From assembly GCA_900319035.1 (NCBI GenBank), contig ONMU01000013.1, positions 1 through 53,986 of the forward strand: a DNA stretch of 53,986 bases, in the 5' to 3' direction. The translations under genes and the position numbers were made by a program. Under the pieces are notes generated by a model. That model was not told where the DNA came from. It did no database searches and was given only the letters and a program-made list of their open reading frames with translations. The DNA is from an uncultured Bacteroidales bacterium. GTDB taxonomy: Bacteria; Bacteroidota; Bacteroidia; Bacteroidales; Paludibacteraceae. Shown piece by piece: positions 1 through 7,642 of the stretch. Within the stretch, counting starts at the first letter, position 1; each line of letters begins with the position of its first letter.

Positions 1-443
1 GGACTATATCCATATATGTGTGGAGATGGATTTCGAAAACTTTGTTCACAATATTGACACCAAGCATCATTAGATTGGCGTACTGGATAATATCTGCACG
101 TATCGCAGTTTAATCCTAAATTCACCATCCATTGCTGCCAAAAAAGATTTAATCCTGCTACACTAATTTTGTCATCGAAATTCAGTCTAATAGCATGATT
201 CACAATCTGAATATCTCCGTTGTGTACCATTTTCTGAAAAAGAGAACTAGAAATACCTATCTCATTTATATATATATCACTACTAAATGGCTTTAGATAA
301 TACATATTATCATCTTGAAATATTTGCGCATGAATAGGATAAATTCGTTTAATTATCTCTTTGTCGCATAACGGCATGGTTATGTGATTGATTACAAAAT
401 CACACGCCAGATCACTTCCTATCGTTATTACATTAGTTACCAT
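1..443 (-). CDS. Degenerate FHA-like protein with zinc ribbon (partial, runs off left edge)
   Basis: The frame is open from ATG at 443 to the window edge, at least 147 residues. The N-terminus (VITIGSD, then CDFVIN) and a later stretch (IHAQIFQDDN, then LKPFSSDIYIN) follow the strand pattern of an FHA domain, but the usual GR..S..H and NGT residues are not preserved, so phosphothreonine binding is doubtful. Residues about 115-135 carry two CxxC pairs (CDTC, CQYC), typical of a small zinc ribbon. It lies 29 nt after the next FHA gene on the same strand and is probably the next member of the cluster. The C-terminus is outside the window, so the full architecture is unknown. Confidence 0.7.
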   Translation of the reverse strand, partial: MVTNVITIGSDLACDFVINHITMPLCDKEIIKRIYPIHAQIFQDDNMYYLKPFSSDIYINEIGISSSLFQKMVHNGDIQIVNHAIRLNFDDKISVAGLNLFWQQWMVNLGLNCDTCRYYPVRQSNDAWCQYCEQSFRNPSPHIYGYS

Positions 444-472
444 ATTAATGTAGAGGAAATTAAATTTGTCGT

Positions 473-1399
473 TTACTTTTCGTACGCAAAATGTACACTA
501 TAGTATTGAATGCTACCCATCACTATCATTTCAGAAGAATGTGGTTCAACAATAGAACTAAATAAACTTGTCTCATCTTTTGAAGAATATTCCCCTCCTA
601 CAAAGAGTGTCATATTACTACGATTATATACCATCAAGGATGGGAGGAAATCATAATTCATTTCTAACTCGACATATTGCGAATAATCCTGCTGTTGAGG
701 AATAATTAGTTTGGTGACCCGAGAAGATACTAAACCATTTTTGGAATATTTGAGAGTCATCTCTGCGTCAATTTTGAGTTCGCCTCTATGTAGATGAGCC
801 AAAATGGTAACAAGCTCATTGCCTGACGAGTCAACTTTCTTGCCAAGTTCTTGTACTTCATATACTTCTCCTTTTTCAATCCTCCATTTCCAGTCGGAGG
901 GAAAATATCCATCTTCAGAAGGTGCAGTTATTGTTTGTCCGATTATATCAATAGATGGGTTCCGATTATTGGACAAATTAGTGCCAACATATTTGGTGTT
1001 CGAGAGAATAGATGATTGTTGTCTTTCTGTTGTTTTAGTATTCGGGATAGTCTCATTAGTCTTTTCACAAAGTAACAACACAAGAATTATCAGAGCTCCA
1101 CCTATAGCGCAGCACACAATAGGAAGAAATCCGGATACTTTACGTTTTTTCGGTGATGAATCAAAATAACTTCTCCATGTTAAAATAGTTCTTCCGACTT
1201 GAATTTGGTCATTAGGACTCAATCTGGCCTCGCCATATACACGTTTCCCATTGACATACGTACCGTTCTTACTATTCAAATCAAGCACACTAAAATGCCC
1301 ATCATCATGTTGCGTAATCTGCAAGTGATGACGCCCTACGATGGGGTCATTAATAACGACATTATTATCAGAATGTCTTCCTATTGTAATTACCCGCAT
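473..1399 (-). CDS. FHA-domain membrane protein with unknown C-terminal domain
   Basis: 308 aa. Residues 1-75 form a canonical FHA domain, with IGR, a GRHH motif and NSKNGTYVNG; FHA domains bind phosphothreonine peptides. A basic linker (KKRK) leads to one transmembrane helix at about 90-112, placing the FHA domain in the cytoplasm. About 190 residues with no recognised family follow, predicted outside the inner membrane. A hairpin with a short T-run (1434-1469) separates it from the OmpA gene upstream, and no good promoter is visible in that 83-nt gap. It is therefore probably expressed by read-through. The start is the first ATG, directly before the FHA strand. Confidence 0.8.
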   Translation of the reverse strand: MRVITIGRHSDNNVVINDPIVGRHHLQITQHDDGHFSVLDLNSKNGTYVNGKRVYGEARLSPNDQIQVGRTILTWRSYFDSSPKKRKVSGFLPIVCCAIGGALIILVLLLCEKTNETIPNTKTTERQQSSILSNTKYVGTNLSNNRNPSIDIIGQTITAPSEDGYFPSDWKWRIEKGEVYEVQELGKKVDSSGNELVTILAHLHRGELKIDAEMTLKYSKNGLVSSRVTKLIIPQQQDYSQYVELEMNYDFLPSLMVYNRSNMTLFVGGEYSSKDETSLFSSIVEPHSSEMIVMGSIQYYSVHFAYEK

Positions 1400-1433
1400 A
1401 TTATACGTAGTATATGATGTTGTTCATAATTAT

Positions 1434-1469
1434 AAAACAGAGAGCGTGCCAGAATTTGACACACTCTCT
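1434..1469 (-). terminator. Intrinsic terminator or attenuator inside the FHA cluster
   Basis: On the minus strand an 8-bp stem (AGAGUGUG with CACGCUCU, one G-U pair) is followed by GTTTTAT. It lies between the OmpA gene and the FHA gene at 473-1399 and probably lowers expression of the distal genes. Confidence 0.55.
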
Positions 1470-1482
1470 CCAGAAAAAAGGT

Positions 1483-2634
1483 TTATTTAATTACTTTAAT
1501 TTCCACGCGGCGGTTTTGAGCTCTATTCTCAGCCGTCGCATTGGGAACTAAAGGTTTCTTTGCTCCATAACTATGAACAGAAATCCGTTTTGCATCAATG
1601 CCTTTATCTACAAGATATTTTTTAGCTTCTTTTGCGCGCATGATACCAAAGTTGTAATTAGTTTCTTTATCTCCTAATTCGCAACTATGTCCAAGAAGTT
1701 CAATTTCAACCTCACTATTGGATAATAATATTTGTGCTGCTTGATCCAATTGCTCTTTATTTTCCTCGGACAATGCAATCGAGTTAAATTTAAAGCCATT
1801 AATAGAGATTTTCTCTAAATCTTCTAAACTTGCTTTACTGTTCGTAGTTGTCGGATCTTCTATAGCAGGTTCTTCTTGCGTCGGCTCAACAGGAGCAGGA
1901 GTATTATCAAACTCTGTCAGATTCTCTTCAGTTTGTTCAAGGAGTTTGAAACCATCCAATGTTTCACCCTTTTGGACAGTAAAGATAACAGTTCCTTCAT
2001 TACCAGTAAATTTCTGCTCATCTTTATAGAAAGTGCGCGTTGTAGTTATCTTATAACCATTTTCGCAAGGTTCTACTTTACCATAGCTAACTTTAGCAAA
2101 TTCCTTATGCTGATTATAGTATGCTTCGACAAGATCTTTGGCTTTCTTTTGAGCTTCACTATCGAAATAAGGAACACGAGTGAGTTTTTCAGGAACAAAT
2201 ACGGGTTGACCTTCATTATACACAATAGTTACTTTTTTAGTTTTTTGCCCTTTTACTTTTTCTGATATACTATCTTTACTTATAGTAAAATAACCTTTTG
2301 CGACATACTTTACTTTATCGTTGGTTTTAGAGTCTTTAATGGTTAAGTTCCCTTCAAAACCAAATTTTTGAGCTTCTACGAGTTTCTTTTTCTTTTCAAA
2401 ATTGGCTTGAGAATCAAACTCTGTAGAAACGATTTTGTAAGACAAAGTCGGTTTTGAAAAACCCTTCTTTAAAGGTTTGATCTGTTTCAATTTACCCGCT
2501 TCAATGTTCTCTTTCAATGTCGCATGACTCGCATCAGCCGCAGCTTGATACGTTTTGTAATTCTTGGCATCCTTAGCAGATACCATCACACTTACTACAC
2601 TAAGTAGTAAAATGAGGAATAAATTTCTTTTCAT
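1483..2634 (-). CDS. OmpA-family outer-membrane/peptidoglycan-binding protein
   Basis: 383 aa. A signal peptide (about residues 1-20, ending VSA) is followed by about 230 residues of unknown fold, a Pro/Glu/Thr-rich linker (about 245-265) and an OmpA-like C-terminal domain. The C-terminus shows the peptidoglycan-binding hallmarks: GHSCELGD, NFGIMRAKEAKKYL, RISVHSYG and NRRVEIKV. The protein should sit in the periplasm or outer membrane and anchor to peptidoglycan. It lies 30 nt after the remnant of the SUMF1 domain in the same operon, so the kinase/FHA system seems linked to an envelope component. The N-terminal domain was not recognised. Confidence 0.85.
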   Translation of the reverse strand: MKRNLFLILLLSVVSVMVSAKDAKNYKTYQAAADASHATLKENIEAGKLKQIKPLKKGFSKPTLSYKIVSTEFDSQANFEKKKKLVEAQKFGFEGNLTIKDSKTNDKVKYVAKGYFTISKDSISEKVKGQKTKKVTIVYNEGQPVFVPEKLTRVPYFDSEAQKKAKDLVEAYYNQHKEFAKVSYGKVEPCENGYKITTTRTFYKDEQKFTGNEGTVIFTVQKGETLDGFKLLEQTEENLTEFDNTPAPVEPTQEEPAIEDPTTTNSKASLEDLEKISINGFKFNSIALSEENKEQLDQAAQILLSNSEVEIELLGHSCELGDKETNYNFGIMRAKEAKKYLVDKGIDAKRISVHSYGAKKPLVPNATAENRAQNRRVEIKVIK

Positions 2635-2664
2635 GATTTTTACTTTTTAATGTTATTAAACTAA

Positions 2665-3195
2665 TTATTTTAAAACCAGTCTAAAGCCAATGGTTTTATT
2701 AGATTTCTTTTCGTAATCTCGATACGTAATTTTCAATGATTCACTTTCTTTACCATCAAGGAAGCACCCTCCTCGAAATACTCTACCATAATCTTCATTT
2801 ACAGTATTAATAGGATCCTTTCTTGTTGATGACTTATAAAACGCTTCGCTGTAATAATCTTGACACCATTCACTAACATTACCCGTCATATCGTATATCC
2901 CTAACTGATTAGGCTGCAATGAGCCAACAGGATGAGTCTGATTGCGAGCATTGTCTTTATGCCATGAATTATCTAAAACAAAGCCAGAATACCTTACTTT
3001 TCCGCGAGCCTTATTACCTCCTCCGGCTGCGTATTCCCATTCAGCTTCTGTTGGCAATGATAATTTTTTATGTTGCAATTTAGACGCATACATTGTATTC
3101 GCTTTGTCAATAAAATTATTAACCGCCGCAAATGTTACATCCTCTACTGGATTCCGTTTATCATCATCATTATACGAATCTCTACGGAATCCGTA
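2665..3195 (-). pseudogene. SUMF1 (FGE-sulfatase-like) domain fragment, out of frame with the upstream kinase
   Basis: The frame open from 3195 to 2665 encodes the C-terminal part of a SUMF1/formylglycine-generating-enzyme-like domain: NPVEDVTF, LPTEAEWEYAAGGG, GNVSEWCQDYY, FRGGCF and GFRLVLK. Its N-terminal part (MVWVEGGKFIRGD) is in the kinase frame, which stops at 3144. Joining the frames still leaves out the usual segment with the YEVT..W motif, so about 25-35 residues appear deleted as well as the frame shifted. An internal ATG at 3093 could start a 142-aa product, but that would lack the domain's N-terminal half. An assembly error is possible. Confidence 0.75.
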
Positions 3196-4415
3196 TTAGC
3201 TGTATAATTATCATCATCCGGGTCAGCAGCCACATCACCACGAATAAATTTACCGCCTTCCACCCATACCATTTGATACCCAGGAATAGGTTCTATCGGT
3301 GATTTTACTTTTGAAGATGCGACCAAGTTGCTGTCCTTACCGGGCATCACCAACCAGACTATAATTCCTATAACAAGAATGACCAATATACATACAGCGG
3401 TAATAAGAACTGCTTTCTTGTTGCCTCCCTGTTCCGATGCAAATTGCGGAGATTGAGACTTTGACGGAGAAGAGGAAATAGGCTGTGGCGTTGGTGCTTC
3501 GGGGATTACCTTTTCTTCTTTTATGGGAGCAGATGGTTTCTGTCCAAGCAAATCTTTCATGAACTCGTCTATTGTTTGATGACGATTTTCATGCTTGAGT
3601 TGCATTGCTTTTAGGATTGTTCTATTTACATCCTCACTTATTTGCGGATTTAATTGTTTTGGTTCCGGCATTGTTTCCGACAGACGTTCTGTAGCATCCA
3701 TCGGCTTTTGACCTGTCAGAACAAAATAGAAGACAGCGCCTAAAGAATATATATCCGTGTATGTGCCTTTACGGCTATTAGAGGAATATTGCTCAATAGG
3801 AGCGTAACCCTTTGTCAGAATTGATGTTTGGTGTTGTGTTTTGTCTTGGATAAACTCCCGGGCAGAACCAAAATCTATTAAAATAGCATGATTATCAGCC
3901 GTAATCATGATATTATCAGGTTTTATGTCGCGGTGCAGGATGTTCTTCGTATGGATATACCCTACTGCACTAGCGATTTGCCCTATATAGTTTACAGCTA
4001 ATCCATAATCCAAAGGACCATTTTTTTCTACGAGACTTTCCAATGTCTTTCCTTCAATAAAAGGCATGACTATATAGGATGTCTCATTCTCCTCAAAAAC
4101 ATCAATAACTCGAACAATATTAGGATGATCAAGTTTTGCCAGTGTCTGTGCTTCTTCTGTGAATTTCTTTCGGTATTTTTCAAACAACTCCGGTCCGATA
4201 CCTTGTAGATTCACAGTATGACGCATAGTATTGCGGACACATCTGCCGTCAATAAAGAATTCTTTGATAGCATAATGCTGATCAAGACTTGTATGACGAG
4301 CATAATACGTAATACCGAAGCCTCCGGCTCCAAGAACCCTTTCAATGATGTATTTCCCATCTTGCAGCGTCATTCCCGGCTGCAATTCTCTAAAATATGA
4401 TTGCTCGTTTTCCAT
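3144..4415 (-). CDS. Membrane Ser/Thr protein kinase, C-terminal SUMF1 domain lost by frameshift
   Basis: 423 aa. The kinase domain (about residues 18-290) has the glycine loop GAGGFG, catalytic Lys in AIKEF, HRDIKPDN, IDFGSAR and GYAPIEQ, so it should be active. A Pro/Ser-rich juxtamembrane linker and one transmembrane helix (about 330-353) follow. After the membrane the SUMF1-like domain begins (MVWVEGGKF), but the frame ends after about 50 more residues; the rest is at 2665-3195. Kinase-TM-sensor is the PknB-type plan, and here the extracytoplasmic part is truncated. The gene starts 3 nt after the FHA gene at 4419-5066, so the two are surely co-transcribed. Confidence 0.9.
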   Translation of the reverse strand: MENEQSYFRELQPGMTLQDGKYIIERVLGAGGFGITYYARHTSLDQHYAIKEFFIDGRCVRNTMRHTVNLQGIGPELFEKYRKKFTEEAQTLAKLDHPNIVRVIDVFEENETSYIVMPFIEGKTLESLVEKNGPLDYGLAVNYIGQIASAVGYIHTKNILHRDIKPDNIMITADNHAILIDFGSAREFIQDKTQHQTSILTKGYAPIEQYSSNSRKGTYTDIYSLGAVFYFVLTGQKPMDATERLSETMPEPKQLNPQISEDVNRTILKAMQLKHENRHQTIDEFMKDLLGQKPSAPIKEEKVIPEAPTPQPISSSPSKSQSPQFASEQGGNKKAVLITAVCILVILVIGIIVWLVMPGKDSNLVASSKVKSPIEPIPGYQMVWVEGGKFIRGDVAADPDDDNYTANTDSVEIRIMMMINGIQ

Positions 4416-4418
4416 TTC

Positions 4419-5066
4419 TTAATGAATATTAGCAAAGGGATTTAACAAATCAGGATTGATTTTCCACGCAATAAAGAATGCCACTACTGCAAAGAGACAG
4501 GCTGAGCTTATCCATTCTGCAATACTTGCCATGGTTGTATTGTCTGATTCTTCCTGATATTCTGCAATTTCTGCTAATATTAAGGCGACTAAACTACATC
4601 CGATACCTATCAACCCTGTTGAATAATTAAAGATCAAAGCAAATCCGCTCCAAGCCATCAATTTTATAGCGACAAGCCCGATACACCCTAACCCTATCAA
4701 ACTAAGAATAAGAGCTATTGCCTGAAGAGTTGTAGTTGTTGCTTCTTTGGGTTTCTCCGGTGATGGATCCGGGGAAGGTGTAGGTGTCGGAGTATTAATA
4801 TGACCTCCATTACCTCCATTTTTGAAATAACTTTGCCATGGCAAAACCGTATTCCCGATGCGCACAACATCAGTACTATGCAGACGCATTTTTGTACCAT
4901 TGGGGATACGAGAGCCGTTTACATAAGTTCCGTTCGTTGAATTGGCATCAAAAATGTAATGAATACCATTCTCTTCTGTAATGAGGCAATGTTGTTCTCT
5001 AGATACTAACGGATCCCGAATAACTACTTCATTAGAGGAACGTCTTCCAATACTTACCACTTTCAT
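4419..5066 (-). CDS. FHA-domain protein with several membrane segments
   Basis: 215 aa. The FHA domain occupies residues 1-75 (IGRRSSNEVVI, SREQH, NSTNGTYVNG). A Pro-rich linker (PTPTPSPDPSPEKP) leads to about three hydrophobic helices between residues 115 and 210. No enzymatic domain is visible. It is likely a membrane-tethered phosphothreonine reader acting with the adjacent kinase, whose start is 3 nt downstream. The start is the ATG directly before the first FHA strand. Confidence 0.85.
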   Translation of the reverse strand: MKVVSIGRRSSNEVVIRDPLVSREQHCLITEENGIHYIFDANSTNGTYVNGSRIPNGTKMRLHSTDVVRIGNTVLPWQSYFKNGGNGGHINTPTPTPSPDPSPEKPKEATTTTLQAIALILSLIGLGCIGLVAIKLMAWSGFALIFNYSTGLIGIGCSLVALILAEIAEYQEESDNTTMASIAEWISSACLFAVVAFFIAWKINPDLLNPFANIH

Positions 5067-5079
5067 ATTTTTATAAATT

Positions 5080-6810
5080 TTAAAAATTATTCAACATATA
5101 TTGCCAGGTTTGCGTCAATTCCAATTTAAGAGACAATTCTGTTGCTGTTGCAGCAGTGCTCACTTTTTTTACGCACCGTATAAATGGCATTACTTCTTTC
5201 AGATCATTTTCTTTTTCTAACTCTTTTAAGAGCGGATTGACATTGACAGATACATATATATATTTGCCACGGATATCTGATTGATATTGCATTTGAGAAG
5301 ACTGCTCAGTTGGTCGGTATGTATAATTATACTTAAGGCACAAGAAATCATCATTTCTTTCTACTTGATTAAACAAATTATAAAAGATTCTATAATTTTG
5401 ATAAGCAAACATTTCGTGAATTTCACGAACGCTATTATTCAATTCGTTAGCAGATGGCATTTCTGCCAAAAATGCGATATCATTACTATTTATTTGTGGA
5501 ATAGATAAGTATACATCACCATTAATAGCATTTATAATACGTTCATAATCTATTGTTTGTCTTTTACCTTCATCAAAGACATCCAAGACATCTGCTCTTA
5601 TTTGTGCTGGAAGAGATGCCAAAATTTCTCGCAATAGCGCACTACCATTGGCATTCATCACTGCAAATAACATATCATTGGCGGGGAATTTAGACAATTG
5701 AATTCCTTTTATTTCTCCAAATACATTCTTTACTATACTTTTGTTATCAATGCTGCTTGCAACCATCTCCAAACCATTGTTTTGCGCAACTAACCGTAGT
5801 GTTAGATATGAATTTGAGACATCTAATCCAAGGTTACTCCAAGTATTTCTAAAATCATCTATTCTATTCAGTTCCCTCACACATTCTTCCGCCGAAATAA
5901 CACACGATACAGGATCATTATTCAAGTGACTGAATAATTTAGACTTTTTCCCACTAGCAGATACGTCTTGATTTAGTAATTCCAACCCTCTATTTTCCAG
6001 TTGGTAATCATCTATACCCGTAGAAACATAACAAAGGCATTTATCCTGATCAAAACCGACAAACACATGGTCTTCAGAAATATACTGGATATTATTAGAT
6101 GTTTTCAATGTCATTGCAGACCTTTCAATAGCATTCAGTACAAAATCTCTAAACTGTTGCTGATCGGATACCGGGAGAACTACCCCCCACGATACATTTT
6201 CAGTTCGAACGTCTACATTTTCAATAAATGCATATAAGGGGGCAGAATACTTAATACCGCTACTATTCAAATTTACTCGATTGTTAAATACTTCAGCTTC
6301 TAATTTGCCCATCAATCGAGACAAATCATTTTGAGTTACTCCAGTTTGCTTCTGCAAAACATGCGGATTTACTGACATTACAGCAACCATATCATGCGGC
6401 AAAACAGATGCATGTTTGGTAGAAGGTTGAAATAAAAAATATGCAATTATACCACCTATAGCCAATACCAGCGCAATGCTAATGATAACAATTGTTTTTT
6501 GTTTATTGCTTCCCATAGACGATGGTTCGGGAGAAGGAATAGGAGCTGGTGTTGGTGACGGTGCAGGAGATTGGCGGAAATATGTTTGCCAATTCAATGT
6601 AGTTTGTCCGATACGAATCTCATCAGACATGGACAATGGTTGTTGTCCTGTTATACGTTTACCATTGACAAATGTACCATTAGTAGAGTTTAAATCCACT
6701 ACAAGAAGTTTACCGTCATTTTCGACAATCTGGCAATGGTTTCTTCCAACGTATTGGTCATTTATAATGACATCATTATTGTCATTTCTTCCAAAAGTAA
6801 TAACTTTCAT
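5080..6810 (-). CDS. FHA-TM protein with DUF4836-like extracytoplasmic domain
   Basis: 576 aa. N-terminal FHA domain (FGRNDNNDVII, GRNHCQI, NSTNGTFVNG), then a Pro-rich linker, one transmembrane helix at about 110-130, and about 440 residues beginning LPHDMVAVMSVNP. That start and the overall pattern resemble DUF4836, a domain normally found in Bacteroidetes lipoproteins (typical start LPKDA..V..ID). The assignment is by eye. The fusion puts a cytoplasmic phosphopeptide reader on the same chain as a periplasmic domain. It lies between the FHA gene (13 nt) and the second kinase (11 nt) in one operon. The function of DUF4836 is unknown. Confidence 0.8.
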   Translation of the reverse strand: MKVITFGRNDNNDVIINDQYVGRNHCQIVENDGKLLVVDLNSTNGTFVNGKRITGQQPLSMSDEIRIGQTTLNWQTYFRQSPAPSPTPAPIPSPEPSSMGSNKQKTIVIISIALVLAIGGIIAYFLFQPSTKHASVLPHDMVAVMSVNPHVLQKQTGVTQNDLSRLMGKLEAEVFNNRVNLNSSGIKYSAPLYAFIENVDVRTENVSWGVVLPVSDQQQFRDFVLNAIERSAMTLKTSNNIQYISEDHVFVGFDQDKCLCYVSTGIDDYQLENRGLELLNQDVSASGKKSKLFSHLNNDPVSCVISAEECVRELNRIDDFRNTWSNLGLDVSNSYLTLRLVAQNNGLEMVASSIDNKSIVKNVFGEIKGIQLSKFPANDMLFAVMNANGSALLREILASLPAQIRADVLDVFDEGKRQTIDYERIINAINGDVYLSIPQINSNDIAFLAEMPSANELNNSVREIHEMFAYQNYRIFYNLFNQVERNDDFLCLKYNYTYRPTEQSSQMQYQSDIRGKYIYVSVNVNPLLKELEKENDLKEVMPFIRCVKKVSTAATATELSLKLELTQTWQYMLNNF

Positions 6811-6821
6811 ATAGATTATTT

Positions 6822-7631
6822 TTAGTAATTGTTACTTAATTTTTGTAAATCCATCATCATCTCTTCACATGTCTGATATCTGAAAGCGGGATTCGGATTC
6901 ATCGCCCGTTCTATAATCGGTTGAAATTCTGGATTGGCATATGGAGTAATCTGTGTTACATGCGGTCTTACGGAGCTTCGGTTCTTCCTCAACACATCTG
7001 TTGCTGATCCAGTAAACGGCAGTTGTCCTGTGACCACATTAAACAAAGTCACACCCAAGGCGAAAATATCTGTATAAAAACCAAGATTTGCACCGTCTTG
7101 TTGTTCGGGGGACATAAACGGAGGGGTCCCTGCTGCTTTAATCTCCCTTTCTTTCAAATGAACAGATATTCCCATATCAATCACTTTGATAGTACCATCA
7201 GGTTTAATCATGATATTATTCGGCTTGATGTCTAAATGCAATACTCCATGTTGATGCAAATAAGCGACAGTGCTCAATATCTGATTGAAGATGTTGATAA
7301 TTTTTGAAGTAGAAAAGGGGCGAGATTGCAGGTTGATCACATGATCCAAAGTATCACCCTCGATATACTCCATGATAATGTAATACTTATCCCCATCAAT
7401 AACGAAGTCCACCAACCGTGTTAAATTGGGATGAGCAAGATACAAATATAGGTTTGCTCCTTCCCTAAATTTCCTTAAGATATACGGATTTGCAGCTCTA
7501 CTGGGATATAGAGATTTTATTGCAACGGGAAAACCACTCCGCAAATCCACGCCAAAATAGACAGCTGCGGTTCCCCCCTCCGCAATCAAATGATCCACAT
7601 GGTATAAATGTATTTTAGGTAAATACGCCAT
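6822..7631 (-). CDS. Soluble Ser/Thr protein kinase with atypical HLD and DMG motifs
   Basis: 269 aa, consisting of a kinase domain only, with no transmembrane helix. The ATP loop is AEGGTAAVY and the catalytic Lys is in VAIKSL. The catalytic loop reads HLDIKPNN instead of HRD, and the metal-binding motif reads DMG instead of DFG. The catalytic Asp, Asn and metal Asp are all kept, so activity is plausible, but without the HRD arginine it may not depend on activation-loop phosphorylation. The APE-equivalent is MSPEQQ. It sits 11 nt after the PP2C gene and 11 nt before the FHA-DUF4836 gene, the usual pairing of kinase and phosphatase. Confidence 0.9.
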   Translation of the reverse strand: MAYLPKIHLYHVDHLIAEGGTAAVYFGVDLRSGFPVAIKSLYPSRAANPYILRKFREGANLYLYLAHPNLTRLVDFVIDGDKYYIIMEYIEGDTLDHVINLQSRPFSTSKIINIFNQILSTVAYLHQHGVLHLDIKPNNIMIKPDGTIKVIDMGISVHLKEREIKAAGTPPFMSPEQQDGANLGFYTDIFALGVTLFNVVTGQLPFTGSATDVLRKNRSSVRPHVTQITPYANPEFQPIIERAMNPNPAFRYQTCEEMMMDLQKLSNNY

Positions 7632-7642
7632 AATCGTGGGGC

